Positions 12,028 through 24,190 of a DNA stretch of 64,000 bases are shown here, piece after piece. The notes under the pieces are model-generated. The model had not been told where the DNA came from and searched no databases. It saw only the letters and a program-made list of their open reading frames with translations. A program made the translations under genes and the position numbers. Position 1 is the first letter of the stretch; every line of letters starts with the position of its first letter. Source of the DNA: Abelmoschus esculentus (taxonomy: Eukaryota; Streptophyta; Magnoliopsida; Malvales; Malvaceae); contig JAUCBN010000003.1 in assembly GCA_035048815.1 (NCBI GenBank), forward strand, positions 25,590,001-25,654,000, read 5' to 3'.

Positions 12028-12761
12028 TGGGGAGTCTTTTGGGATGTATTGGAAGGTGTTGTTTGGGCAAATAAAACAAAGTAAAAAATGCAAGGGAAGA
12101 AGTGGTCTTCAACAAAATGTTTTGGATATTTCAATTGGAAGGGAAATGATGGGTTTTTATTAAGAATTTGAGAAAATCTAAGTTAGGTAAAATATGCTAG
12201 TTTAGTTATTAAAACATATTCGTTAACTTTAAAAATCTGTAATCATGCGAGCGCTGATGGTTGGTTAGTTATAGCTACTCACTTATTTTTATCCCTTTCT
12301 CTTAGGTTTAAGATTTAGTAGGGGTATCATTTTCCTTAGAATTTTCCTCTGTCCCTGCTAAGTAGAAGTAGAAATAGACTTCGTCAAAAAAAAAAAATAA
12401 CGTATTCATCCGACTTTTTCTAAATATATTTAAATTACGATTCAAATTTAAATTTTCCTTAAACTTAAAAACCTTTTTAATTAAGCTTTTCAAAACATTA
12501 ACATTGTATCAATCATATCCATTTGTCAATCAATTTAAGTGCGAAAGGATCGAATAATATCTGAAGTAAAATATATTTAAAATAATCTTATCAAATTATA
12601 AACATACGTTTGCTTGTCGCAAAAAAACTTGTTTATAATATATTAAAAAATTAGTATCATTAAAACTTAAGAAATTTATTGTTCATGTAGTAAGTAGATA
12701 TGTATTTGTTTTGAACATATTTTATGTTAGATTTGAGTTAATATTTTTCGCTTAAACTACT

Positions 12762-13126
12762 TGTTACAAGGTCATTACCCTCTTTTTAAAAGACATGTCT
12801 GATAGGATATGAGATTAATGCACCTTGTCTCTTTTCAAGCATGACATTCTCCCCACTCAATCTCGTGACGCCCTTGTCACGAGCTTCCGCTCTCGTGATT
12901 GGTCTCTTTGTCACGGTTGTTCACCCTGCCTACCCCTCTCATGGGCGCTCAGTATGAAATCGGACAGTCAAAAGGTCGTTCTAATACCACTTATCACGGG
13001 AACATTACTCTTTTCCTAAAAGACATGTCTAATAGGATGTGTAGCGTCACCGTTTATATATCCCAAGACCTTCCTTTTCCTTTTCGATGTGAGATTAATG
13101 TACCTTGTCTCTTTTCAAGCGTGACA
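12762..13126 (-). mobile_element. TRIM-type miniature LTR retrotransposon
   Basis: Two direct repeats, 12762-12846 (85 bases, with an internal deletion) and 12992-13126 (135 bases), share AAAAGACATGTCT and TTGTCTCTTTTCAAGC and end in GACA. Read on the minus strand, the repeat at 12992-13126 is followed at once by TGGTATTAGAACGACC, close to an initiator-Met primer-binding site. The other repeat is preceded by TGGGGAGAA, a polypurine tract. The interior is only about 145 bases and has no coding capacity. Ends plus primer site plus polypurine tract in under 400 bases is the definition of a TRIM. No target-site duplication is visible. I looked for the 5S-rRNA-like segment of Cassandra TRIMs and did not see it. 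Confidence 0.75.
12862..12883. repeat. Perfect 8-base-pair stem-loop inside the TRIM
   Basis: CTCGTGAC at 12862-12869 and GTCACGAG at 12876-12883 are perfect inverted repeats around a 6-base loop. They sit in the short interior next to the 3' LTR of the TRIM element. Confidence 0.85.
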
Positions 13127-14289
13127 TATTCATTAGTCTGCTAGAAGAACTTAAATGATACGATATTAGAATCGATATATTAAAGGATTTAACTAAAACT
13201 TCTTAAAATTTAATGATGAAATAATAGTTGCTGTAATTAATCTTACAAAGAAATTTATGATACTTGGAGCCAGTCTATTGCTTGTATAAGCAGGAATAAC
13301 CTAGTAGACATTGGAGTGTATGTGTTGCCAAATAAAGATATGAATCATTGAAGTTGGTTTTTGATTGCCATGACCTAACTTAGGAAATAAGTTTCAAGGG
13401 GGTAAGTTGGGGGACTGGGCCCTGGCTTTTACAGCTAATGGATTGGTGGGGTAAGAGATTTTTTTTTCTATTTTTAATATCTTTATTTTTTTTCTATTTT
13501 AAAAAATAAGTTTAAAATTACAATTTAAAGCTAAAGTTTAAAAAAATAATAATAAAATATATTTTTAAAATTTAAAATTAAAAATTTAGAGTTAAAACTT
13601 AAAATATAAATTTTTAATATTAAAACATGAAAAAAAATTGTCGGGGGCAGATAAATATTTGATCGCTGCCCTTTCCTTTTCTTAGCTGTACTCATTTTAT
13701 ATGTTTTTAGACAAAAACACTTTACTTTCTCGATGCTAATAAGGTTTAACGATAAAATAATTGTTCGAACTCTATTTTTTTCAGATAAATATTTAAAATA
13801 TATTTATATTAAATAGATGTTTAATATTTTATTTTGTGATTGATGATTTTTTTATTATACAATAAAATTTGAAACGTGACGTAATTTCTCTTTTCTGAAA
13901 TTAAAATTCTCAAATGAGAAAAATAAAAAATATATTAATTAATTTAATAATATTTATTTTTTTCAAAAAATTCAACTCTAATCCTAAATCATTAAAATTT
14001 TTCATTTTAATTATCGATTTAATCACCATCAGTCATCCTTACCTTTATCGAATCTCTTTTACCGAAAATTCATCATCTTATCGTCAAAAACTAATGAATG
14101 AATCATCGATTGTACCATCGACGAATATCCAACAATATAAGAAAAAGTGATCGATTGGGTTCTCACAACGGGTAGAAGATGACAGATGCCGAACAATAAA
14201 TTACACATCATTTTGATGGTGAACGATAAACAAACAACTTGTAGTAGATGTCTAGCGATGACAGAGGTGTGATTTGGAGATTTGATTAA
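13127..14289. other. AT-rich intergenic stretch, no gene seen
   Basis: It contains long runs of A and T and short open stretches (for example 13914-14150, plus) with low-complexity I/F/K/N-rich translations. No recognisable domain or transposon end was found. Confidence 0.5.
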
Positions 14290-15073
14290 TGTAGAACTAA
14301 TATTTTGATATAATAATTGAAAAATAGTATTGGACTAATTTGAAAAGATTTCAAAAATGGTTCTTATGTCCAAACTACCAGTATCGATACATGTTCATAA
14401 TTGCAGGTTCAACGACTATTTCCCAAAGTAGGTGTTTCGATATCAGTTCCAGGGGTATCGATACCTCCTGCACCAGAAACAAAAATATGTCTTGAAATCA
14501 GCTCCAAACGGCTCCAAAACATCCCCAACGGTCATAAACGGCTAGAAGCTCATTTGGGATGATAAAAGCAAGCCTCAAGCATCAAGAGAAGACTAATGCT
14601 TCATTGGAAACAACATTATGATTCAAGAATTGTCTTAGAGATTAATTCACATATTTTTGGGTAGACAAACACTTGTGAGCTAAATTGTCAATGTATGCTC
14701 AAGTGTATTAGGATTGAGTGAGAGCTTTAGATTGCAAACATTAGCTTTGTTAGAAGGATTAAACAAGTTTGTTAAGTTTTTTATTGTTTGAGTGAATTCC
14801 CAAAGTTCGGTTGTGAACTTTGGATGCTAGATTCGGGTTGTGAATCTAGGATTGTAAGGTTCTCTTTGGCCTCAAAAGGTCTGAAATTCTTAGTGAATTT
14901 GAGAAATCGTTAGTGGGAAGCTAAGGTAGTGGATGTAGGCGTGGCCGAACCACTATAAATCCTGGTGTTCTTTGTCTATCTTTTTGCTTCCACCATAAAC
15001 ACCCAAATTACCGATTCTCCATCACTTGACAAGAATTTAATCGATTATTCATCGAGCTCCTACAAGCCTAACA
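14290..15073 (+). mobile_element. Solo LTR, same family as the nested one at 46948-57378
   Basis: It begins TGTAGAACTAATATTTTGAT and ends AAGCCTAACA. The flanks are ATTAA (14285-14289) and CTTAA (15074-15078), a four-of-five target-site duplication. The reverse complement of the interrupted LTR at 46948-57378 aligns along most of its length, with matching ends. No internal region or second LTR is present nearby. It carries GTATCGATAC-type motifs near its start (14380-14470). Confidence 0.75.
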
Positions 15074-15920
15074 CTTAAAAAAATTAAAAGTTTAGTTATT
15101 AAAAGAACATCTGACATGTGATGGTGTGATTGAATGAAGAATTTTTTTTATTAATCATTGACAAAAAAAAAACTTAAATAAATAACGAAATATAATGTAA
15201 GATGTTTATTTAATTAAAAATGTAGTTCAAACAACTACTTTAAAAAATATAATTTAAATATTTATTTAACTGTTCAGTTCTGTTAATAAAGTTAAGTTAC
15301 AATACCGACGTCAAGTTAATGTTTTGTTTTAAAAGAGATTATATCACGAACTCTTTTCGCCACATAATTCGTAGTACATATAATTAGGTCCGTTCATTTA
15401 TAAATAACTACCTGATAGTTACCCACTCACCTATTATAAGTAAAAAATAGGTGATGATTCACTTTAAATAATATATGAGATGAAAAAATCTGATTGATTG
15501 AGACAACTAATAACGTGGTAAAAAGAATTCATGATATAATTTCTATTATTTTAGAGACTTTCTTTAGTTATAATATTTAAATATTTATTTTTTATAATTA
15601 TATGTATTCAACCGATTTATTTATTAATTTAAATTGAATATTACAAAATTTATTATGAGATGATTTTTAATATAATTATTTTATTTTTAATTTTATAATT
15701 TTATTATTTTATTTATAATATTAAAATTCAAAATTTTAATTTTATTCAAATAATTTTATATTTTATACCATTTTATCGTCTGGTTTATCGATTAAATATA
15801 CATCTTACGATCCAATTCGGTTGGACCATGTCCTGGTAGCGTGCAAAATTATCATTTTAAAGTGTCCAAAGTCTCAAATAGTCAAATGTATGATCCGTTG
15901 GTATTCAAAAGAAATTGTAT

Positions 15921-16076
15921 TAAGCACGATACTTATAACTTAAATGGTTAAAGAAGTGGTTGTTATTTTTAGAGGTCACGGTTCGAGCACCAGTAATGTC
16001 AATAGATTGATTGAACGATTAATATCAAATGGTGAATATTATATTCTAGAACAAATACTGTGCTATTATGATTAGG
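15921..16076 (+). mobile_element. tRNA-derived SINE-like element, copy 1
   Basis: An A-box-like AACTTAAATGGTTAAAG is followed about 30 bases later by a B-box-like GGTTCGAGCAC within AGAGGTCACGGTTCGAGCAC. The copies at 32963-33120 and 34140-34232 share the region between the boxes and the sequence after them, and copy 2 also shares the 3' part. The internal polymerase III boxes and dispersed copies point to a SINE. A cloverleaf tRNA cannot be folded from it. Confidence 0.55.
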
Positions 16077-17214
16077 ATCGTATAAAATTCAATTTAATTC
16101 AAAAAATAAATTATTCAATTTGATTTAAGGTAAAAAAATTGATTCGTTTTAACTCGAGTTATAATTTTATAAATTTAATTCGACTCAAAAAAATTGAAAT
16201 AAAATTTAAATTATGCATATAAATTTGAATAACTCGAATAACTCAAATATTTTAATAGTTAGTTAATCAGTTCTCATATTTAAGTTGGGTCTATCAATTC
16301 TGCATGATATATCATGCATCTCACATGTGAAAATATGAATACATATATATGCATATGCACATAGAATACCGTTAAAATTGTATTCAATATGTATTGTAAT
16401 ATTATAAATAATTATAATTAAATTTGTATAGAAATTCAAAATTTAACTCGACTCGATTCAACTCGAATTTTATAAATTTGATTTGATTTTAAAAAAATTT
16501 AAATAAATTTTAAATTATAAATAAGACTTAAAAATTTAAATAAATTAAAATATTTTAATTTAACTCGATCTAACGTCAAATACTAATCACGATACAGTCT
16601 GAAATAATTATATTAGAGGTGTGACCGGTAATGCTCAATCCGAAGTTGCTTCTTTCTCAATTCAAGCCCATATGAGTTGCAGTGTTGCTTCGACAGTTAG
16701 GATAGTAGACCATTGATGCTGGCTGCCAGCCTGCCACTTGTTTTTTTGGGAAATAGACATACAATTTCTTTTTTCTTTTCACTCTCGATTTTTTAAGTTT
16801 TATTTTAATAAATTTAGATCAATATCATATATTTAATTTCGATATATAAATTTTTAATAAAGACTTTTAATATATTTAAAGTCTCGAACATAAAATTTAC
16901 TTAAGTGATATCAAATTAGAAATTATTTAGACGAATTCCATCAGAAAGACGTATAATATTAAAATTCTCTTTTTTCCAAAACTAACTTCTCAAATATTGG
17001 TTTTGAAAAAGCTATTTTTTTTTAACTTTTAACCTTGATTTAAAACCAAACCAAGATTTTTTATCACCACTCTAAACTAAGCCTAAGGCTTAATCTATAA
17101 TTTTTGTTCAGTAACTATGAAAACAAGTTCAATCTTAATATAAAGTTTCCTAAACAAAAAGACAAGCATCACTCAATATAATCACACTTAAGTGACAAAG
17201 AATATTTTCTCAAA

Positions 17215-17625
17215 CGTTGATCAAAATATGCTTTTCTTTTCTTATGTATTGGTACAAATATGATATCTTTCGAAGGTCTTGGTCTGTAGGACGAATTCGG
17301 TATTGATAGACCCGATTCTCTTGGCTAACACCTCAGTTGCAGCATACTCGGTGTTGTTTCGGGCATTGTGAGCAACTCGGAAAAGACTCGTATGGGCTTT
17401 TAGTGTGCACAATGGGTGCTGCCTCGAGTTTCATGGTATGGGCAGTATGAATTGTGGTCAGTTGCACCTGGAATGCATGCAGTGTTCGATTCTTTTTCTC
17501 ATAAACAGAACATGAGATGCTTGGTTCGGTCCCATGATGTGCAACAGTGATGTGGACTTGGGTCCCTCAACAGATCACAACTATAGTCTAGGCAAGCCTA
17601 GGGGTGTCAAGCTTTGAGGAAATTT
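17215..17625. other. Low-AT island without a recognised gene
   Basis: This stretch is clearly less AT-rich than its surroundings. On the minus strand about 45 codons are open from about 17380 to 17240 (reading includes NTEYAATEVLAKRIG), but I recognise no family. There is no start codon in a sensible place and no splice signals I would trust. It may be a fragment of a gene or of a mobile element. Confidence 0.35.
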
Positions 17626-18457
17626 AAAAACCACACACCTCAAATATGTTAAAAATTTTAATGAGAATTTCTAATTAAGTCTTATATATTTTTTTTTAAA
17701 TTTTAATTATACCCTTAATTTTTAAAAATATTTATTAATTTCTCAAAACTTTAAAAAAATTAATTTAGACCTTCATTTTTTTAAAATTCCAAATAAGCCC
17801 TCTCAAACTATCACACCAAGATCCATATGATATTCTTATATGGAATATTTCCCAATAAGTTTTCTTAACCCTGTTTACTTTTGATAAATCCCAAATTTAA
17901 TCTAGAGGGAGGGAAAGAGGGACCTTAGGGGAATAAAGGGGTGCTCCTAGATGATTTATAGTAGATAATCTAAAGAAAAATATGAGAGAAAAAAAAATTA
18001 GTCAACCAAGACGATTTATTTGCTCCTGGTAAGGTTCCTCAACCTTTATTTATTTATTCATTAGCTTATCGAGATCCGGCATAGTCCTTAGATATTCACA
18101 AAGGCCTTAAATGCGAGAGTTTATTAGGTAAACCATATTCAACACGTTATTTTTAAGGTGATTATTCACCTTAAAAATTGAGATGAACGAGGTTCACCTT
18201 ATAATTTTTCCTCTAAATGCTAGCTTTTAAAAGAAATGCTTTCACGGGATAATTTATTTACTGAAACATGACAAACCAATTAAGTTTAATTAAATTAATG
18301 AAAGAAGTGTACATCTTTGTTCAAAATAATGATGTCATTGGCAAAAATCTAGCCCTTATTAACATTACAATTTCAAGCACAAAACCGAGACACAATATAC
18401 ATACATTACATGTATGTTTTCTTTTATTATTTTAAGCACTATACGTTGAGATTATCC

Positions 18458-19547
18458 TTATACGGTAGCTGAACCGCTTTGCCCTTTGAACCTGCACGCA
18501 CCGCAGAGAGGCGAATATAGGGACGGAGTGGCGTATTTGTCTTCCCCGCCCATCATCGGCATTGGCACACCTCGTTTCACCGGGCTAACGTAGTCCGGCT
18601 GGTATGTCTTTCCCAGTACTCCTTCCACGAGAGGGCTAACTTGGGTGAATTTGAACTGTGTCTCCAAATGTGCAAATGCATCATCAGCTGGCAATTGGTA
18701 GTTGTGAACCTTGTTTTCATGTTCCCCAATGGCTCTAACTTTCACGTTCAATTCCACTAGCCCTGCAACCGTGACTTTAACGCCATTGGTGTCGTCGGTT
18801 CTTTCTACTACCACTTCCCTTTCTTCGGAATTAGTCCTCCATTCCGTGTCTCCTTCGGTGGGGATCTTGACGTCTTCGCCGTTCCATCTCACGGTGAGAG
18901 CATCGAAGCTGTCGTCCCATTTAGAGACTCTCTTCGCTGCGAGGACTAGAGTGTGAGTGTCGAACATGACTGCAAGGGCTTGCACCCAAGTGTAGTCTCG
19001 TGTCCGTCCCTCCGGTCGTGTTCCGATGAAATGTGCATTGATTTGGAGGTTATCATCTGATACAATGGCGAAGTTTCCTCCCTTGGCTCCATGGAAGTAG
19101 AACATAACTCCATCACCACCAACAAACCTAGGATCATAACATAGCGAACCATATCCATTACAGTTCGGCTTTCTCCCTGTCAAAGAACATCAAATCATCA
19201 CCATATCTTAAAGTGATTACAAGCAATTCATCATTATAAATATACTTACATTTGCAGGTGACATCACATTTGCTACTGCAATCAAAGAAGCATCCTTTGA
19301 CCTTCTTATTCTTCTTAGGCTTCCTTTGGGGACATTGGGTCGGACATGTTAGTACCTTTCCATTACAAGCTCCTCTCGCTAGGCAATAAACTCTTTCTCG
19401 TCCATTACTGCTCGGTGTCAGAACGTCATAATGTGTTGAAGCAGCATCGTACGGTGCTTTCTTGCTGTTGCCTTGCGCATTGGTAGCTTCCATGGAAATG
19501 AAAACTAGGGCAAGGGCCACCAGAAGGAAAGAGCATTTCCTATCCAT
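18458..19547 (-). CDS. Root-cap family secreted protein, two exons
   Basis: Exon 1 is 19250-19547, the intron 19177-19249 (73 bases, GTAAGT...CAG, phase 1), and exon 2 18458-19176; 338 residues in total. Visible parts: a signal peptide (about residues 1-24, ending EATNA); a Cys-rich region with spaced C-P...C-P and C-K-C motifs (about 55-100); then the long conserved domain of root-cap/LEA-related proteins, with YGSLCYDPRFVGGDG, MFYFHGAKGG, TWVQALAVMF, VRWNGE and the near-C-terminal KRGVPMPMMGGEDKY. This family (Pfam Root_cap) is known from maize and Arabidopsis root caps; its biochemical role is not established, and an extracellular location is inferred from the signal peptide. The exon junction gives W-R-K-P in both intact paralogues here, which supports the chosen splice sites. 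It is distinct from, and less Gly/Asn-rich than, the copy at 29114-30342. Confidence 0.9.
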
Positions 19548-19660
19548 TTCTAAGTGTTTGAAAGCAGGCGTATGTGTTTTTTCTTTCTCCTTTTACTGAT
19601 CTTCAAGCGTTGCAGGTTGGAGAAGAAGATGGGTGAGATATTGTGTCAGTGAAAACCCTA

Positions 19661-19668
19661 CTTATACA
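19661..19668 (-). promoter_or_regulatory. Probable TATA box of the first root-cap gene
   Basis: The minus strand reads TGTATAAG about 115 bases upstream of the ATG at 19547. The distance allows a 5' leader of roughly 85 bases. Confidence 0.5.
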
Positions 19669-21100
19669 GGTTTTTAAGGGCTATGGCAGGCAGTTGGCCT
19701 GGAAATACGGACAAAGCCATGTGAAGTTTCTTCTTTCTATAACCAAGCAGTTGAGAATTTGTTCATTTCTTTATATTTGTATTACTTGAATTCTTATGTG
19801 TTGAATATGGGAATTGAGTTTGAATATTCAATCAATCCAACTGAGTCGAATAAAATAAAAATTTAATGAAATAAATTTATTCGAGTTTAATTTTGAAAAA
19901 ATAAATTAAAACCTTATAAATAATATAACTAAATTCTAATTTATCTACTATCAATTGTTCCAGTGGGACGAGGCATTTGGTATGATCAGATGCTTGAGTA
20001 GAATCACTTTAATATATGATCCGGAGTAGTATTTGTCCAGTTTTCACTTTTTAATAAAATTTGAATTTGAATCACTCATTGAATTCAAAGAATATTTAAT
20101 TTTTTATCTGATAAGCATAAATTCAATCCAAAATAACATTTTCTAATAATAAAAACATTTTAAGAAAAATGAAGTTTAAGAATAATTCAAATAATTTTCA
20201 GAAAATAAGGATTTTTCGATAAAATCCTTAGGGTTTTAGAGTTTAATTTTCAATGACCAACAATCCTTACTCTTAAGAAACTTCTGTTTAGGCCTTGCTA
20301 GAAATCTGAGATTGCAGACTTTGGGATACGGAATAGTAATAACTTTGATGCTTGGAGCTGAAGCAGTAATTAACATCACGCTTTATCATGTGATCAAAGC
20401 CTCTAATAATGGCGCCATTGATTGGATAACAGAGTTTTCCAGACTAAAAAATTAACTCTACAAGTCAAACAACTCTACATTTCTGGTATCTGCACATTCC
20501 CCCACACGGCTATGCCGACCAAACACTTAGAATATTACACGAAGACTCTCTTCTCTTTCCTTGCACTGATAAGCCTTGAATATATAGGCTTCTCTTGAAA
20601 CTTGAACTTTAAATAATTATAAGATCCCTTAATTAAATACGTTCTTCAGAGAATATAGCTCAAGTCAAAACTAATAAATAACCAGCAAGTTTACCTGGCA
20701 CCAGCTTAAAATATGTGGCTTGCTGGTAAAGAGAATGTCGCAGAAAGTGGAGGTATTTTATTTCAATATTCAGTTCCATCACATGCATGTGATGTATACA
20801 CATATATTAGAAGGATCAATCATGATTACATGCATGATACATATTATGTATCTTTCATGTTCATCTTTAAAGATCGTAGTTTATTCGAGTCACGTTATAA
20901 GTACATAATCAGAAATTTTTTTGCAGGTCATAATTTTGTCACCTTCAAGTATGACTCTATGTGGCCATTTGTATAGTCATGAAAATTTCTTAACCTTTGA
21001 CATGTAATGTATCTGAACATAATCAAAGGAAAGATGGAGAAAGACCTCAACAGCAAAAATATTTCAAGTACATGGGTAATTTTCATATGGCTCTTATTCT
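19669..21100. other. Intergenic stretch, no gene seen
   Basis: It is mostly AT-rich. At 20290-20470 the plus strand is open for about 60 codons but has no start or recognisable domain. 20500-20620 includes ACATTCCCCCAC, and a TATA-like motif on the minus strand (20580-20590), which could be a worn LTR end. I cannot assign it. Confidence 0.35.
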
Positions 21101-21599
21101 GAGACAATGGCAAAGTTCCCATCTTTCGCTCCATGTTAGTAGAACATAACTCCATCACTGCCAACAAAACGAGGGTCATAGCAAAGAGAACCATAGCCAT
21201 CACATTTAGTTTCCTCCCTGAAAATACATACATAAAAATGAGAATTTTAGAATCAGTCCAAGCTAGCCTAAGTAGACACGGAATTAGGGTTTAGGGTTTA
21301 AACTTACACTTGCAAGTGGCTTCACACTTGCTGCCACAGTTAACAATGGCAACCCTTTGGCTTTGCAGTAGGCCCCGTTCTTATCCATTTCATCATCTTT
21401 TCCCCTTCTTTTGCCATTGCCACCGTCGCCATTGCCCTTGCTCCTATCATTGCCGTTGCCGTTGCCGTTTCCATTTCCATTTCCAACGCTGTTTCTACTC
21501 CCATTGTCCCTTGTTACCCTTATCATCACCATGCACAATGGCGGCTGCAGTGCATAGCAATATAATAACGAGAACCACCAATATAGAATGTGACTTCAT
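21101..21599 (-). pseudogene. Broken root-cap family paralogue
   Basis: Its start closely matches the gene at 29114-30342 (signal peptide reading MKSHSILVVLVIILL). It has four visible defects: a frame break about 35 codons in; an internal loss of roughly 100 bases of the Cys-rich region between AYCKAKG and the CKCK end of exon 1; a stop codon in exon 2 just after GVMFY; and loss of nearly all the rest of exon 2, so that the ...AIVS codons run directly into sequence matching the 3' flank of the intact copy. Exon 1 (21308-21599), the GTAAGT donor and the acceptor before exon 2 (ending 21217) are kept. Residual expression is possible because the TATA box is conserved, but no root-cap protein can result. 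Confidence 0.88.
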
Positions 21600-21679
21600 C
21601 TTCTAATCGATTTGACACACTAGTTAACGTTTTTTTCTTTGAAGTAGTCAAAGATGTTGATAATGTTGCAGAAAATGAA

Positions 21680-21691
21680 CCTATTTATAAA
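21680..21691 (-). promoter_or_regulatory. Conserved TATA box upstream of the broken root-cap gene
   Basis: The minus strand reads TTTATAAATAGG, identical to the box in front of the intact paralogue (30452-30463), at a similar distance of about 80 bases from the ATG. Confidence 0.6.
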
Positions 21692-21903
21692 GTGTCTGTC
21701 AGCATGCACCAGTCCCTGAAGTTTGGACTTCATTCATGATTCATGAATGATTCCTTGCTTGGTTCTCACGGCAAGTTGAAAAAAGATTAGGTTCTTAGAG
21801 GAATAAATTGGTTAATGCTTTGATTTCTGGGATTTTCTTGGTGTATGATTTTTAATAGTTTTAAGGAGATTGTACGGTTATATTTATTCATATTTTTTAA
21901 GGA

Positions 21904-22440
21904 TAAATTATATAAATTATGATTAAATTTTACTTTTAAATCTATTTTGGTCACTAAAGTTTAAAAACGTTTAGTTTGTTCACTGAATTTTAGACATCGA
22001 GGGTTTTCGGTCACTCTAAAATCTCAAATGATCATAATCTCATAAATGGTAGTTGTTCAATCCCAAATTCACCCATCATTTTATCTCGACTACTTGAATC
22101 TGAATCAATCTCTATTTTGTCGAAAAGTGCTTAAAAGTTAAAGAATCGATAAAAAAATCTTTTGAATTCTCTCTCATCAATCTCCCTCCTTCATCGTTGG
22201 ACGAAGCTTATTTTTTTCAGTATGTTGGTTCTCTCGGCGTTGAAGTTTTTCCCTGTTTAGATCTTAGAGAAATTCTTTTGTTCATTGATAAACGGATGTT
22301 GTCAAAAAGTTAACGAGGAGAGACAAAAAACGTTTAATGTATAAACTTCAATGAGTAAATTGAACGTTTTAAAACTTTAATGACTAAAATAGATTTGAGA
22401 GTAAAATTCAATAAAATTCAATGATGATTTACATAAGTTA
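21904..22440. mobile_element. Long-inverted-repeat MITE, about 540 bases
   Basis: The first and last 95 bases or so are inverted copies. On the left, AAATCTATTTTGGTCACTAA followed by an AAACGTTTAGTTT segment; on the right, the complement of AAATCTATTTTAGTCATTAA and of AAACGTTCAATTT. The interior has no transposase. Long terminal inverted repeats suggest a Mutator-like origin, but no clean 9-base target-site duplication was found. Confidence 0.65.
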
Positions 22441-22499
22441 TTATTTTATCTTTGATAACATGTTATGAATTCGAATACGCTAATAGCATTAATATAACA

Positions 22500-22740
22500 A
22501 TATGTTAAAATAAAGATAAAAGATTAAATCTCAAATTTTAAGATAGTTGAGGGACAAAAAGTAAAATTAGTCCTTTTTTAGTTTTTGATTAAATAGCTGT
22601 AAAGTATTTCTTTCTGATTAAGCCTATATAATGTCACTTTTCTTAAGCTCAATGCAAGGTCGTAAGTTCAATTAATCATCTATAAATTAGGGTTTTGCTT
22701 TAGGTGGTAGAAAAGTGTTCCCTTACGTTTTTTTAATATT
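22500..22740. repeat. Segment duplicated at 32580-32835
   Basis: The two stretches share AAATAGCTGTAAAGTA, the TTAAGC...CTTCAGG/CTTAAGC region and AATTAGGGTTTTGCTTTAG...GTTAGAAAAGTGTTC in the same order and orientation. With the matches 23370-23480/33690-33850 and 26190-26290/34490-34545, they show that the two root-cap loci and about 4-5 kb upstream of each arose by tandem duplication. Confidence 0.7.
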
Positions 22741-23600
22741 TATATTTGTATAAATAATTATGTATTTATTTTTATAAACAATTATACGATTTGATAAATT
22801 TTAAGAATAATATAATTTAAAATTAAATTTTAAAATATAAATAAGTTTTAACTATATTTTGTGTTTTAGGCCAGTTTTTACGGTGTAAGTAGAATAACGT
22901 CATGTGCAAATGATATTGTCTCTTCAAATTTTACAAAAATATTAAAAAAAATGAAAAACACCACTTGTAGGTGGTGTCCTCCTCTCAAGTCGTCATTTGC
23001 GGGTGACGTTTTTTATCTACACTATAATTTTGGTCTAATTCCAAAATAAACTTCAAACACCCTATCTTTTAAGATAAAAATTTTAAATAACCTTTATATA
23101 TAACTGAACTATACGATTCACTAATTAACGACTTAAATAATTGGGGAGGCTGAATATATTTTTTTGCTTTAATCATTGATTTTTTATTAAATGATTGACT
23201 AGTTCAGATTAGATTTTACAGAGGTCTATTATAGGACGACTTGGTAGAATAAATATTAAATAATAATTTTAATTAAAAATTTAAAAGGTGAATTGAAGAA
23301 ACAATTAATGATAAAAAATATAAACTAGAAATCTCTTATAATTAATTTTTTGGATTAATTATAATATTCATTTCCAACTTTTAAGCAAAACATTTAAGGA
23401 ACGAATCTTCATTCCTTTTGAAGAGTAGAAGCAAGATAAAAATAAATAAAAAGGTCCTTGCCCCTCCATACTTTCGTACAGTGCTTCTTCTTTACAGGAT
23501 AAAGTTTATTTATATAATATTTTAAAAATATTTTTTTTGTATAATTTAACTTCTTTATTTTATTTTCATCAATTATTGAAATTTAAAAATAAAAATAATT

Positions 23601-24190
23601 AGACATAAAGTTAATTTTAATTTTTAACGTTTATAATTTTTATTATTTTAGTCTTTATTTATTTTTAAGATAAATTTTAGCTATTAACCTATGTCTTTTT
23701 GACAAATATCTAATTTTTAACTAGTATGTTGGCTGGACTATTAAAAATAACGAAGGTGATATGTCATATACTTGCGATAATATATTTTAAATAGCATAGC
23801 ATCTAACCTACCAAATACATGTAGTGAAATATAATTTTATTCTAATATAAAATATAAAATAATTAAAATTCTAATAAAATATGAAAAAATAATTATATAT
23901 AAAATAAAAGGGTTTTGAACATTCTCAACCCTAAATACGAAAAAAAATCAAAATCTTATCTAAAAAATATGAACATAGTCTGAAAAATATTTTTTTTGTA
24001 AAGATTGCTACCAATGAATCAAAATGTATATGACATGTTACCATCATTATTTTTAACGGTTCAATTCATACTAGATAAAAAATGAGATATTTATCAAAAA
24101 GACATAGGTCAAAAGCTATTTTAAAAAAAAGAATGAGGACTAAAATAATAAAATTTATAAAGGTTAAAAATTAAAATTATCTTTATACCA
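23601..24190. mobile_element. Foldback (long inverted repeat) element, copy A
   Basis: The arms, roughly 250 bases each, are inverted copies. The left begins ACATAAAGTTAATTTTAA, and the right ends with the complement of TATAAAGATAATTTTAA; both contain the AACGTTTATAATTTT-like and TATGTCTTTTTGA-like blocks. A related copy is at 31531-32288. No coding capacity. Confidence 0.75.

Noticed and set aside
11209..12163. Open frames on the plus strand and in other frames across the fasciclin-like gene (for example 11209-11580, 11837-12163, 11774-12115)
   Set aside because: They are shadows of the real gene; their translations have no family resemblance and the minus frame has all FLA parts.
12762..13126. 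Cassandra TRIM with a 5S rRNA-like segment
   Set aside because: I looked for the 5S internal promoter boxes in both LTR copies and did not find them.
20290..20480. About 60 open codons on the plus strand with a hydrophobic stretch
   Set aside because: No start codon, no splice sites that extend it, and no family recognised; likely chance.
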